From NCBI GenBank assembly GCA_002364735.1, contig DEZB01000066.1:32480-96479 (forward strand): 64,000 nucleotides of DNA. The letters run 5' to 3'. Numbering within the stretch: the stretch's first letter is position 1; each line of letters opens with the position of its first letter. Source of the stretch: Bacteroidales bacterium UBA3143. Lineage in GTDB: Bacteria > Bacteroidota > Bacteroidia > Bacteroidales > Dysgonomonadaceae. Of the stretch, positions 33,936-43,704 are shown piece after piece. A program made the translations under genes and the position numbers. Below the pieces are notes generated by a model. That model was not told where the DNA came from. It saw only the letters and a list, made by a program, of their open reading frames with translations, and made no database searches.

Positions 33936-36900
33936 TTAAAACGTTAAATCAAAACCTAAACTTATCCTCTTCATGGTCGGATAGGCTCCTTCTAAGTCGT
34001 TACCTCCAGAATATGTACCTTCTCTATCGTCAGGTAAACGAGACCAGTAGAATAAATTATTCCCGTTAAGGAATAACCTTAAGTTAGATATTCCAGCTCT
34101 TTGTACCCAATTCATTCCAGTAAACGAATAAGAAACTTCTGCTGTTCTTAATCTAAAAGACGAACCATCTTTAATGAAATAATCTCCAATGTTTTCAGCT
34201 TGCGTCTTCCATCTGGGTAGATAGGAGGTTGCATTTGGATTGTCTTTTGACCAATAATCACTTGCGTGGCTAAACAAGATGTCTGTGTCTGAAATGTAAC
34301 TACGCTGTCTAACGTTTCTTGTCACATTATTCACACCGTAAAGTTGTGCCATAACACTAAATCTTTTATAAGTTGCACCAAGCGTTAAGTTTGCAGTATT
34401 TTGAGGAACACCTGTATAACCAACTGGAGGTCTGTCTTCAGAGTTTTTTATGACTCCATCAGCATTAAAGTCAATTAAATTGTAATAACCAGGAAGCTTC
34501 TGCAAGTCGTTGTTTTCTGTTGGAACACTTGCATAGACTTCATCCCAATTGTTGTAAAAACCACCGCGAAGTAAACTTCTCACTTGCCCAATTGGATATC
34601 CAGCATTTTTTAAATAGTCGTATTCAAGTTCTGGATCATCTCTAAATATAACTTCGTTTTCGTTATGAGTGAGTGCTAATTTAGCATACAAAAGCACATC
34701 TTTTGTAATGTTTTTATTAAAACCTAACTCGATTTCGAAACCTGTTGATTTTACTTCTCCTAAATTCGCACTTGGAGGTGTTGCTCCAAAAAATGGAGGA
34801 ACAGCTCTACTATTACCTGACATCAGTATGTCCGTTCTATCTTCTGTGTAATAATCAAAGTTCAGTGAAAGAAGATTTCTAAGCACACTAAATTCTAACC
34901 CAAAGTTATTTTTTAATGCAGTTTCCCACCTGATATTTTGATTTCCAACAACAGACTCTCTATAAAAATAATAGGGACTCCAACCGTTAGAAGCTTCATT
35001 TAATCTGGCTCGACCACCGTATGAATATTGTGAAGAATATAACCATCTACCACCACTTACGCGGTCATCACCAACAACTCCAATACTATATCGTAACTTT
35101 AATCTATCCACCCAATCGGCTTTAAAAAAGTTCTCATTGGATACATACCAACCAATTGCTACAGAAGGAAAGAAATCGAATCTATAACCAGGTCCAAATT
35201 GTTCGGAACCGTTGTAAGCACCATTGGCCTCAAACAAGTACTTTGAGTCATAGTCGTATGTAGTTCTAAAAACCCAGTCTTCACGATAGTTTTTAAACAT
35301 ACTTCCTCTTGCATTCTCTTCTCTTTTAAATAAACCCAAAGCTGAGACATTGTGTGGTCCAAATCTTCGAGAATAATTAACTTGAGCTTGATACATCATT
35401 CTGCGATAAACTGGAATATAACCAGACCAATTCGCATCAGTAATTGCTTCTTGTCTTATAGACCATGGTCTCAAAAACCAATCGTACTCCTCATCGCCAA
35501 TAGGCAAAAGTACAGTGTACTCACTTGGATCTTGATCAGGTCCTGTATATCTATCTGGGTAAATTTGCTTAAATGGTACATTTGTTCGTGCCTCATTTGG
35601 TCTAATACTATTCTGTATATCATAGATACCACCTTCAGAGCGAATACTATTGTCGTAAAAGAATGACACCTTAGCTGTAAGACCCTCTGTAATAAATTTT
35701 AAATCTTGTTCAAGACTCAAATCAAAATTTAATTGCGTACTTCTTGTCTGTCTTATACCCAAATTATACACAGCAGCCAAAGGATTTACAGTTTCATTAC
35801 CTCCTTCTTGATAAGCTCCCCATCTTCCATCATCATGCATTGGAATAAATAAATTGGGGGCTAATTTATAAGCAGAAGCCCATAACCAATGGTCGGCACG
35901 ACCAGTACTTCCTTCATTGTTAAAGTTTGTATTCTTTGTGCTGTAGTGACCTGATATGTCCAATTGTAACTTAGTAGTTGGGGTTAGAGTCGCATCTATA
36001 TTACTTCTAAAGTTAAAGCGGTTAAAGTTATAGTTGGGATCATATCCTTTATAATTATCATAGTTTTCAAACATATCGCCCTCATGTAGATAAGCCAAAG
36101 ATCCGAAAAACTGAATAGCTTTACTACCTCCCCTAACACTTAAAGTTGCTCGGTGAGACAAACCTAAATCTTTAAACATGGCATCTGCCCAATCAACGTT
36201 AGGATAAATAGCTACGTGTTCGGGTTTTTGAGGTTTTCTGTAGCGTTGAACTATTTCATAAGGTACATAAGCACCCCAAGATGGTTCATTCATAACTCCT
36301 TCTCGTTCAATTATTTCATTTTTCAGCATCATTGCTTCATATGAATCTAATTTGTCTGGAAGCTTCGAAACCATATTACCAGTTGCAGTATAGTTGAAAT
36401 CTAACTTGGTTTTACCTGTTTGTCCACGTTTTGTAGTTATTAAAATAACACCATTTGCTCCTTTTACACCAAATACGGCAGTAGCTGAAGCGTCTTTTAA
36501 AACGGAGATGCTGGCAACTTCATTAACGTCAACATTATTCATGTTACGTTCCACACCATCTACTAAAACTAAAGGTTGACCACCATTCCATGTGTTCTGA
36601 CCCCTGATAAAAAGATTAGTTGAGCTCTCGCCCGTCAATATACCTCCTGGCTCACCAGAAGAAGTCATGGAAACAATACCTGGCAACTGACCTGATAAAG
36701 CTTGGGTTAAATCTGTTACAGTACCAATCTTTTTCAGATCTTCTTCGGTTGCTTGAGCTACCGATCCAACCATTGTTTCTTTTCTTTGCACACCGTAACC
36801 GATAGCTACCACTTCTTGTAAAGCAATAGACTCATCATGTAACGTAACATTAACTGAATTTTTTCCAGTTATATCTACTTCTTGGCTTTTCATACCAATA

Positions 36901-37169
36901 AAGGATATCTGTAAAGTTGTAACATCACTTGGAACTCTAATAGAGAATTTTCCATCAATGTCAGTTACTGTACCTTGGGTTGTTCCGGGTAAAATAATTG
37001 TTGCTCCGGGTAATAAATCACCCAAGTTATCTTTAACCACTCCGGTTACCACTCTTGTAGTCTGCATCACATCATCCACGTGTTTCTCCACCGCATAGAT
37101 AGAGCTAACATGTAAGCTTTGCAGTACAAGGATAATCATAATAAAAAATAATTTGTTTTTACTCTTCAT
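33936..37169 (-). CDS. SusC/RagA-family TonB-dependent transporter (pair 3)
   Basis: This is a 1077-residue outer-membrane receptor. After the signal peptide comes the regulatory-like beta domain (VVTGVVKDNLGDLLPGATI to DESIALQEVV). It is followed by the TonB-box signature LQEVVAIGYG (about 116-125), the plug with LVLVDGVERNMNNVDVNEVASISVLKDASATAVFGVKGANGVILITTKRG, and a 22-strand-type barrel ending ISLGFDLTF. There is no N-terminal STN domain, so it is not a direct sigma/anti-sigma transducer. It is the first gene of the long lyase operon, with a promoter and about 140 nt of leader upstream. Confidence 0.96.
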   Translation of the reverse strand: MKSKNKLFFIMIILVLQSLHVSSIYAVEKHVDDVMQTTRVVTGVVKDNLGDLLPGATIILPGTTQGTVTDIDGKFSIRVPSDVTTLQISFIGMKSQEVDITGKNSVNVTLHDESIALQEVVAIGYGVQRKETMVGSVAQATEEDLKKIGTVTDLTQALSGQLPGIVSMTSSGEPGGILTGESSTNLFIRGQNTWNGGQPLVLVDGVERNMNNVDVNEVASISVLKDASATAVFGVKGANGVILITTKRGQTGKTKLDFNYTATGNMVSKLPDKLDSYEAMMLKNEIIEREGVMNEPSWGAYVPYEIVQRYRKPQKPEHVAIYPNVDWADAMFKDLGLSHRATLSVRGGSKAIQFFGSLAYLHEGDMFENYDNYKGYDPNYNFNRFNFRSNIDATLTPTTKLQLDISGHYSTKNTNFNNEGSTGRADHWLWASAYKLAPNLFIPMHDDGRWGAYQEGGNETVNPLAAVYNLGIRQTRSTQLNFDLSLEQDLKFITEGLTAKVSFFYDNSIRSEGGIYDIQNSIRPNEARTNVPFKQIYPDRYTGPDQDPSEYTVLLPIGDEEYDWFLRPWSIRQEAITDANWSGYIPVYRRMMYQAQVNYSRRFGPHNVSALGLFKREENARGSMFKNYREDWVFRTTYDYDSKYLFEANGAYNGSEQFGPGYRFDFFPSVAIGWYVSNENFFKADWVDRLKLRYSIGVVGDDRVSGGRWLYSSQYSYGGRARLNEASNGWSPYYFYRESVVGNQNIRWETALKNNFGLEFSVLRNLLSLNFDYYTEDRTDILMSGNSRAVPPFFGATPPSANLGEVKSTGFEIELGFNKNITKDVLLYAKLALTHNENEVIFRDDPELEYDYLKNAGYPIGQVRSLLRGGFYNNWDEVYASVPTENNDLQKLPGYYNLIDFNADGVIKNSEDRPPVGYTGVPQNTANLTLGATYKRFSVMAQLYGVNNVTRNVRQRSYISDTDILFSHASDYWSKDNPNATSYLPRWKTQAENIGDYFIKDGSSFRLRTAEVSYSFTGMNWVQRAGISNLRLFLNGNNLFYWSRLPDDREGTYSGGNDLEGAYPTMKRISLGFDLTF

Positions 37170-37312
37170 GATAAACTTAAAAATTTTTGTTACTTTAAAG
37201 GCTTATAATTCTGTTCGATTGATTTTTGTTTTAACGGTAATTCATCATTCATACATTTTGTTTTTATGCTTATTATATTAAACTCTGTTATTGGATTCTC
37301 GACTCGTACAAA

Positions 37313-37342
37313 CAAAAGTAAAATAAATGTGGTTACTTACAA
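37313..37342 (-). promoter_or_regulatory. Promoter of the SusCD-SusCD-lyase operon
   Basis: CAAAAGTA at 37313-37320 reads TACTTTTG on the minus strand (-7). CAA at 37340-37342 gives TTG as the -33 element with 19 bp spacing, an excellent fit to the Bacteroidetes primary-sigma promoter. The leader before the SusC start is about 140 nt. Confidence 0.65.
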
Positions 37343-37663
37343 TGAATGTTATCTTAATATATCTTAATATCAAAATTGGTTTAGAAGACTCTATTGATTA
37401 TCAGATAGATAAGGACTATTAAAAAACTATTTTAATAAGTATATAGTAATAATGAGCGGAATTGTGAAAATAAAAGTCTTCCATCGAAAGTAATCTAATT
37501 ATTGTCTTCTCATACCATTATTATTTTTAACGCACCTTCTAATAACATGAGTAATAATCACATTAATAGGGATAAAATGTCTAAGCTTGAGACTGTAATA
37601 AAATATCATACAGCTCTGTTTATCAGCTATCGCCTGTTACCCAGTATGTATATATTGGAAGAT

Positions 37664-38137
37664 ATTTTTCAACTACTGCTAACTTAGTCCATGTGACATT
37701 GAGTAACTTTTCAACTACTTGTACACATAGTCCATGTCACATTGAATAACTTTTCAACTACTTTTCCACTCCAACAAGCCGCCGTTTTATACTTTTCAAC
37801 TACTTGTCCACTTAGTCAATGTCACATTGAATAACTTTTCAACTACTTGTCCACTTCAACATGGCACCGTTTTGCACTTTTCAACTACTTGTCCACTTAG
37901 TCCATGTCACATTGAATAACTTTTCAACTACTTGTCCACTTCAACACGGCGCCGTTTTATACTTTTCAACTACTTGTCCACTTCAACACAGCGCAGTTTT
38001 ATCCTTTTCAACTACTTGTACACTTAGTCAATGTCACATTGAGTAACTTTTCAATTAGTTGTCCAGTTAGTCAATGTCACATTGAGTAACTTTACATATA
38101 GTTGTTTACTCCAATACGGTACAGTTTTATACTTTAC
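37664..38137. repeat. Eleven-unit tandem array with two alternating palindromic unit types
   Basis: Units begin with CTTTTCAACTACTTGTCCAC at about 37664, 37707, 37750, 37792, 37835, 37877, 37920, 37962, 38004, 38047 and 38090. Type A (43 bp) contains the perfect dyad CAATGTCACATTG. Type B (42 bp) contains ACGGCGCCGT. The order is A A B A B A B B A A B. Central units are the best conserved and the edges are decayed. It lies between the SusD stop of pair 2 and the promoter of the next operon. Frames opening across it are repeat by-products. Confidence 0.92.
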
Positions 38138-38283
38138 AAAAACAGATAACGTCCAATAAGACATTCAGCAATACTGACGACCTTATAATATAAAGTTTTA
38201 TAGTCTTACTATTAAAGAGATTTTCGTTAATTGTACGAATATCCAAAAAAGGGAATTTTTTTGAAAATATATAACACTAATAA

Positions 38284-38324
38284 ATATGCTAACCAGTCAT
38301 TAATTAGATGACCGATTAGCATAT
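38284..38324 (-). terminator. Terminator of SusCD pair 2
   Basis: ATATGCTAA (38284-38292) pairs with TTAGCATAT (38316-38324), and inside it GTCAT (38296-38300) pairs with ATGAC (38308-38312). On the minus strand it lies 30 bp past the SusD stop and is followed by T-rich sequence. Confidence 0.7.
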
Positions 38325-38353
38325 ATATTAAAAAAGATAATGAAAAGAAGTAC

Positions 38354-40141
38354 TTACCTATTAGTCCAACCTGGGTTTTGAGGTATATCAATATCTTTAT
38401 TTGTATCGATTATCGTTTGAGGAATTGGCCATAGATTATAATCAAAAGTCAAAGTAGCCTGGGTTTCTGGCCAATGAGCATACTTTTTAATACGATCTAC
38501 TGCTATGGTTCCACCCATACGAAGCAATGTATTCCACCTACACTCTTCATATACTAATTCGCGTGCACGTTCATCTAATATTGTATTAAATTGATCGTCC
38601 ATGTCAGCTGCTGTCACCCTATATGTACATTGAGCTCTATCTCTCAATAGATTGACATCGGCAGCAGCACCAGATTTATTACCCAATCGCTGTTTTGCTT
38701 CAGCACGAAGAAGTATGGTTTCTGGAAGTCGAATAGCATACTCATCTCTAAAAAGATTACTACGATTTTCACCATCTTCAATACCAGTGTATTTATCAAC
38801 AGCAATTTTACATGAAACAGGGTAAATTTCACTTGTATTATTGAGTATTGTCAAAGCATCTTTATCCAAACCATACATTACGTCCCAAGGAACTATCTGT
38901 TTGTAATAAGGAGAAGATTCAACATTGCCTTTGTACCTTCTGCGGAATACAATCTCAGAATTTCTCAAATCGTCTTCCCATTTGTCTTCATAAATCAAAT
39001 CGCGTGTATACATTGTTATATTTGCCTGAGAAATACCTCGCCCACCTACATTAGGCAAAGTACCTGTGAGATGAGCTCCAGCAATGTCTCGAAAAACAGG
39101 ACCATATGTACGAGAATAAGGTAGTTTTGATTTCCCGTCTTCTGCTTTATAAGCCTCATAGTCTATTTGAAGCGTCCAGATACTTTCGGTATTTCCATCT
39201 TGATAATTTACATTTCCTTCTTGAAACAAGTCCCAATAATGATTAGGAGTCATTTGTAAAGTGTCAATCTTTTCACTTTCGCTAAAAACACCTTTTTTAT
39301 AAATATCAATAATTACTTTCTCTTCTTGCAATCGACTGCCAAATCTTGATTGCACTAAACTATATAGACCGCCGTCGATAATCTTATTTGCGTAAGTAAT
39401 TGATTTTTGAAAAGATGCTTCTCCTGATTTGCCTTCTTCAACCATTTGAGTTCCAAGAGCAAGATACAATTCTGCGAGATTATGTTGTGCAGCAGCACGA
39501 ACCAAACGACCACCCGATACAGTTGTTTCAGGCAGATCATTCTCAATAGCTTCCAATTCATCAATTGCAAATTGATACGTTTCAATGCGACTAACAGGCT
39601 CGAAATCGAAACGAGGAGAGGTAGATATCTCAGTTACAATTGGCACTCCTCCGAAAAGTTCACCCAAATTGCGATAAGCAAAAGCACGGAAAAATCTGGC
39701 TTGAGCTAAAGCATGCGCCTTCTCGGCGTCTGATCCCCACGTTACTTTAGGTAATTCTGCGGCATATAATGCTAAGTTGGCACGAGCAATAACGTAATAC
39801 CATGTAGAGAATATTTCATAAAAGGTACCATTGTCTGGATTAATCGTACTGTAGTCGCTAAAAGTATTACCCCTTCTAATTACGGGAACATCATACATAT
39901 CTGTTCCTTTACCTCTGAAATTAAATATCCATTGAGCTTCAGTAGGGTTTACCCACAAATCTCGTATATGAGAGTATATAGATATTAGTACCTGATCGAC
40001 TTGAGCCGAACTCGAAAATGCGTTATCGATTGTATAAAATGTGGAGGGTTTCTCTTCCAAGAAATTTGCATCAGATTCACAGCCTGCTACTACAAAGAAT
40101 AGCATGAATAGTGAGACGTATATATATTTTAAATATTTCAT
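38354..40141 (-). CDS. SusD/RagB-family nutrient-binding lipoprotein (pair 2)
   Basis: This 595-residue lipoprotein has lipobox VAGC (Cys21) followed by ESDANFLEEKPSTFYT. TPR helices include HALAQARFFRAFAYRNLGELFGGVPIV. The C-terminal hallmarks are LPETILLRAEAKQRLGN, VNLLRDRAQC, DERARELVYEECRWNTLLRMG and the terminal IPQNPGWTNR. It is the partner of the SusC gene 24 bp upstream. It forms a two-gene operon ended by a hairpin. Confidence 0.96.
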   Translation of the reverse strand: MKYLKYIYVSLFMLFFVVAGCESDANFLEEKPSTFYTIDNAFSSSAQVDQVLISIYSHIRDLWVNPTEAQWIFNFRGKGTDMYDVPVIRRGNTFSDYSTINPDNGTFYEIFSTWYYVIARANLALYAAELPKVTWGSDAEKAHALAQARFFRAFAYRNLGELFGGVPIVTEISTSPRFDFEPVSRIETYQFAIDELEAIENDLPETTVSGGRLVRAAAQHNLAELYLALGTQMVEEGKSGEASFQKSITYANKIIDGGLYSLVQSRFGSRLQEEKVIIDIYKKGVFSESEKIDTLQMTPNHYWDLFQEGNVNYQDGNTESIWTLQIDYEAYKAEDGKSKLPYSRTYGPVFRDIAGAHLTGTLPNVGGRGISQANITMYTRDLIYEDKWEDDLRNSEIVFRRRYKGNVESSPYYKQIVPWDVMYGLDKDALTILNNTSEIYPVSCKIAVDKYTGIEDGENRSNLFRDEYAIRLPETILLRAEAKQRLGNKSGAAADVNLLRDRAQCTYRVTAADMDDQFNTILDERARELVYEECRWNTLLRMGGTIAVDRIKKYAHWPETQATLTFDYNLWPIPQTIIDTNKDIDIPQNPGWTNR

Positions 40142-40165
40142 AATGTTATTATTTTTATCGTTATC

Positions 40166-43100
40166 TTAAAAACTAATGGTAGCTCCTATTGAATAAGTTG
40201 ACATAACAGGATATGTGCCAGATATATAAGTAGCTCCTGTTTCTGGATCTCCACCGTCCCAATTAGAAAAGGTTGCAACGTTCTTAGCAGTAAGAAAGAG
40301 TCGAAGTGAATTTATACTTGAATTTTTGACCCACTGCTGATTGAAATTATAAGAAAGAGTTATGTCCTGAATTCTTACAAAGCCTCTTGATTGCAAGCCT
40401 CTAAAACGACCATCCCCTGAGAATGTAGCTGACGGATATTCATTGCTTTTATTTTCGGGTGTCCAGTATGGTTTATAAGATATGTTAGCGTTAAACAATC
40501 CCGTTCCTGAAGTCAAATAGGCTTGTGGGTTATCTTGAAGAAAATGATCATTACCTCCAAAAACTCCAGAAAGAAGCATATAAAACTCAAAATTCTTATA
40601 AGAAAGATTATTGCTCATACTTAAGCGGAAATTTTCTTTAGTATATCCTAAAATAACGCGGTCATCTGCTGTGATACCCTCCACACCATCTGTATCTTGG
40701 TATTTTGGCGCTCCAGGTGCAGCACCTGTTAATTTAATATATTCGGTATCATCTTCCTGAACTATACCAATTTGTTTGTATCCATAAATTGCTCCTAACG
40801 ATTTTCCAATAAAAAGACTGTTGGCAATATCATCGTCTTCTATACCATCTCCATCTTTATCTTCACCATATAGTTTTGCTAACTTATTATTGTTCTTCCA
40901 GAAAGTAACGGAAGTAGTCCACAAAAAATCGTTATTTTGGATATTAACTGATTTTATTGTCAAATCTATTCCACTGTTATCAACTTGTCCCATCGAAGTT
41001 GTAATTGTTTTAAATCCAGTCATTACAGGAATGTTTCGTGTGAATATTTGATCTGTTGTTTTAGAAAAATAAACATCGAGATCAACAAACAATCTATTAC
41101 CCAACCATGCAGATTCAAAACCAGCATTAATAGCCTCTGTGCTTTCCCATCCTAAATCGTAATTTCCGAGAGAAGATTGTACTAACCCATAATATATATT
41201 ACCTGGTTTGTCTGAAAACTCATAACGATAACCTCCTGTGGAACCATTGGCTACTTTGGAAAGAGTAGTATATGGACCTATTCCCTGATTACCATTTTGT
41301 CCCCAAGAAAATTTTAATTTCAAATTATCTAAAGACTCAATACTCTCCATGAAATCTTCATTTGATATGTTCCATCCAAGACCAACTGCTGCGTAATTGG
41401 CCCATTTATTATCAGCACCAAATACAGAAGCTCCATCTCGTCTAAATGAACCGGTAAAATAGTATTTACTGTTAAATGAATAACTCAAGCGTCCCAAATA
41501 ACCCACATTGGTTCTTTCATATGCATCAAGATCTACTTTTTGAACGGTAGCTTTGTGCAGACCCCACATTCCCAGTGATGTGTTACCGTTGTCAGCAAAG
41601 TCACTGCCAGTTGCGTTAATTCTCTCAAATTTCAAATAGTCTCTTGTTAGCACAAGGGTACCCTCAACACTATGTTTGTTGAACTTGTTTTTGTAATTAA
41701 TTATATTATCAACAACATAGCTGTACGTTTTGTTATTGTCAAGATTTCCGTTTGCATTAGTAAGAAACCCGTTCAAGACTGAAGGTTCATACCTTTGAAG
41801 TCCTTCACCTTCTGCAACATAAAAGTCTTCATAAGTGAAGTTACCCATACGGTTCTTATCAAGGTTGGTAAGAAAATTTAATCGATAAGTTAACCCTTCA
41901 ATCCAAGGAGCACTTATAATTGCGTAAGAATTAAGTCTGAAATTCTGACGAATATCCTCATTGTCTCGTGTATTGTCATTAACTCCCCATAAAGGGTTTA
42001 CACCTGATTGCGTGTAAGGATATTTTTCTAAATTGCCTTCATCGTCACGATACATCACACCGTAAGGAGACATAACTTGTGCTTGATATAAATTCGCTCC
42101 AAAACCTGAATAATCTCGTCTTGTAAAACCTCCATCAATTCCAACTTCCAACCAATCAGTAATTTCTGTACTTATTTTACCCATCAATGAAATACGGTCA
42201 AAGTTATCACCAATAATTACCCCTTTATTTTCAGTGTATGCGGATGAGAGATAATAATTAATACCTTTTCCAGCTCCAGAGATTGCCAATTGATAATCTT
42301 GTACAAATCCAACTCGTGTCACTTCATCTAACCAATTTCTTTCTTTACCTTCGGCAAGGTTCTTAAGTTCTCCCGCTTTCATCCAATTAGTTGAACCTTC
42401 TGGATATTGATTTCGAGCATTTACTACTTTTATCCATTGTTCACCCTTCATCAATTGGGGTTTGTTTTGCCATGTATGCATGCCAGATGTCGCATTTAAT
42501 GTAATTACAGGTTTTGGTGATCTACCTTTCTTTGTAGTAATAGCAATTACTCCATTGGCCGATCGAGATCCATAAGCAGCTGCAGATACAGCATCTTTTA
42601 AAATGTCAAAACTTGCTATATCGTTCGGATTGATGTCGCTAAGACTGCCCAAAAATATAACACCATCTAAAACAATTAATGGATTGTTTGATCCAGTTAT
42701 TGAATTTTGACCACGTATTAGCATACTGGGTTCTTGCCCCGCCGAATTAGATGCACCAATGTTTAAACCTGAGATATTACCTTTTAATGATTCAAGTGCA
42801 TTTGTATTGGGTAGAAGTGAAACAGGTGAGTTTTCAACGTTTAACGAGCTTACAGAACCTGTAAAGTCTTCTCGTCTTGCAGTTCCATAACCAATTACAA
42901 TAACTTCATCCAGTCCAAAAGTTTCTTCTTGAAGAACCACATTTATTGTGGATTTATTACCAACAACAATCTCTTGGGTCATCATGCCAATAAAAGAGAA
43001 TTGTAGCGTTGAGTTTGATGAAACTTCGCTCAAACTATAATTACCATCAGCGTCTGTTGTAGTACCTTTATTAGTGCCAACAATTAAAACCGTTACTCCT

Positions 43101-43339
43101 GGTAATGAAACTCCATTTGTATCTGTAACTTTTCCAGAAACGGATTGTTGCTGTTGAAGTTTTTCAATGGATTCTACTTTTTTCACTTCATCTATGTTTT
43201 CAATTGTATTTACAGCATGTACGTTCTCTATAGAAAAAGTGTACAATGCAAAAACAAGAGAAAAACACACGAATAACTTACTTAAAGAAGTGATTTTTAG
43301 CCACCTCTTATTTTGCTCATTTTTTTTCATGTTGCTCAT
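40166..43339 (-). CDS. SusC/RagA-family TonB-dependent transporter (pair 2)
   Basis: This is a 1057-residue outer-membrane receptor. It has a long signal region (residues 1-42), then the regulatory-like domain (SVSGKVTDTNGVSLPGVTVLIVG to VVLQEETFGLDEVI) and TonB-box signature GLDEVIVIGYG. The plug has LIVLDGVIFLGSLSDINPNDIASFDILKDAVSAAAYGSRSANGVIAITTKKG. The barrel ends MSTYSIGATISF. Start could also be the Met three codons in. The -7 promoter box lies about 118 bp upstream. It imports oligosaccharides, with specificity unknown; its position beside the kdu/kdg operon suggests uronate-containing ligands. Confidence 0.95.
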   Translation of the reverse strand: MSNMKKNEQNKRWLKITSLSKLFVCFSLVFALYTFSIENVHAVNTIENIDEVKKVESIEKLQQQQSVSGKVTDTNGVSLPGVTVLIVGTNKGTTTDADGNYSLSEVSSNSTLQFSFIGMMTQEIVVGNKSTINVVLQEETFGLDEVIVIGYGTARREDFTGSVSSLNVENSPVSLLPNTNALESLKGNISGLNIGASNSAGQEPSMLIRGQNSITGSNNPLIVLDGVIFLGSLSDINPNDIASFDILKDAVSAAAYGSRSANGVIAITTKKGRSPKPVITLNATSGMHTWQNKPQLMKGEQWIKVVNARNQYPEGSTNWMKAGELKNLAEGKERNWLDEVTRVGFVQDYQLAISGAGKGINYYLSSAYTENKGVIIGDNFDRISLMGKISTEITDWLEVGIDGGFTRRDYSGFGANLYQAQVMSPYGVMYRDDEGNLEKYPYTQSGVNPLWGVNDNTRDNEDIRQNFRLNSYAIISAPWIEGLTYRLNFLTNLDKNRMGNFTYEDFYVAEGEGLQRYEPSVLNGFLTNANGNLDNNKTYSYVVDNIINYKNKFNKHSVEGTLVLTRDYLKFERINATGSDFADNGNTSLGMWGLHKATVQKVDLDAYERTNVGYLGRLSYSFNSKYYFTGSFRRDGASVFGADNKWANYAAVGLGWNISNEDFMESIESLDNLKLKFSWGQNGNQGIGPYTTLSKVANGSTGGYRYEFSDKPGNIYYGLVQSSLGNYDLGWESTEAINAGFESAWLGNRLFVDLDVYFSKTTDQIFTRNIPVMTGFKTITTSMGQVDNSGIDLTIKSVNIQNNDFLWTTSVTFWKNNNKLAKLYGEDKDGDGIEDDDIANSLFIGKSLGAIYGYKQIGIVQEDDTEYIKLTGAAPGAPKYQDTDGVEGITADDRVILGYTKENFRLSMSNNLSYKNFEFYMLLSGVFGGNDHFLQDNPQAYLTSGTGLFNANISYKPYWTPENKSNEYPSATFSGDGRFRGLQSRGFVRIQDITLSYNFNQQWVKNSSINSLRLFLTAKNVATFSNWDGGDPETGATYISGTYPVMSTYSIGATISF

Positions 43340-43456
43340 TTTTATGTATTTTAAATACTACTTATTCACAAAAAAATACGATCAGCATATAATATGTTTA
43401 AACTATGTCTCAGTTTAAAGAATATGACAAATACCATTATATATAGTTGTGATTTA

Positions 43457-43464
43457 CAAATATA
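43457..43464 (-). promoter_or_regulatory. -7 box of SusCD pair 2
   Basis: CAAATATA gives TATATTTG on the minus strand, predicting a start near 43452 and a leader of about 110 nt. The rest of the 43340-43640 gap shows no gene. Confidence 0.5.
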
Positions 43465-43641
43465 TGCGAAATCTGATCGCATAGCATTAGATATATGATA
43501 TAAGAACTAAGATAAATGATACATCAAGAGTTAAACAACTCTTTTATTATTTAATAGGTAATAGTTTAATGAGGCGAGATAAAATTAAAATAACCAAATT
43601 GTTATTTAGAAACGTTTTAAATATTGATTCAAACTTGAATT

Positions 43642-43679
43642 AAAAAGAGGAACTAAAGCTCTAAACTCTAATTCCTCTT
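43642..43679 (-). terminator. Terminator of the uronate catabolic operon
   Basis: AAGAGGAA (43645-43652) pairs with TTCCTCTT (43672-43679), and on the minus strand it is followed by a T run. It lies 26 bp after the eda stop. Confidence 0.75.
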
Positions 43680-43704
43680 ATAAAAAATAGTATATAACAA
43701 AGAC

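Noticed and set aside
37664..38137. CRISPR array or coding repeats
   Set aside because: Unit tails are two recurring types, not unique spacers. Open frames across it shift between units and have no start context.
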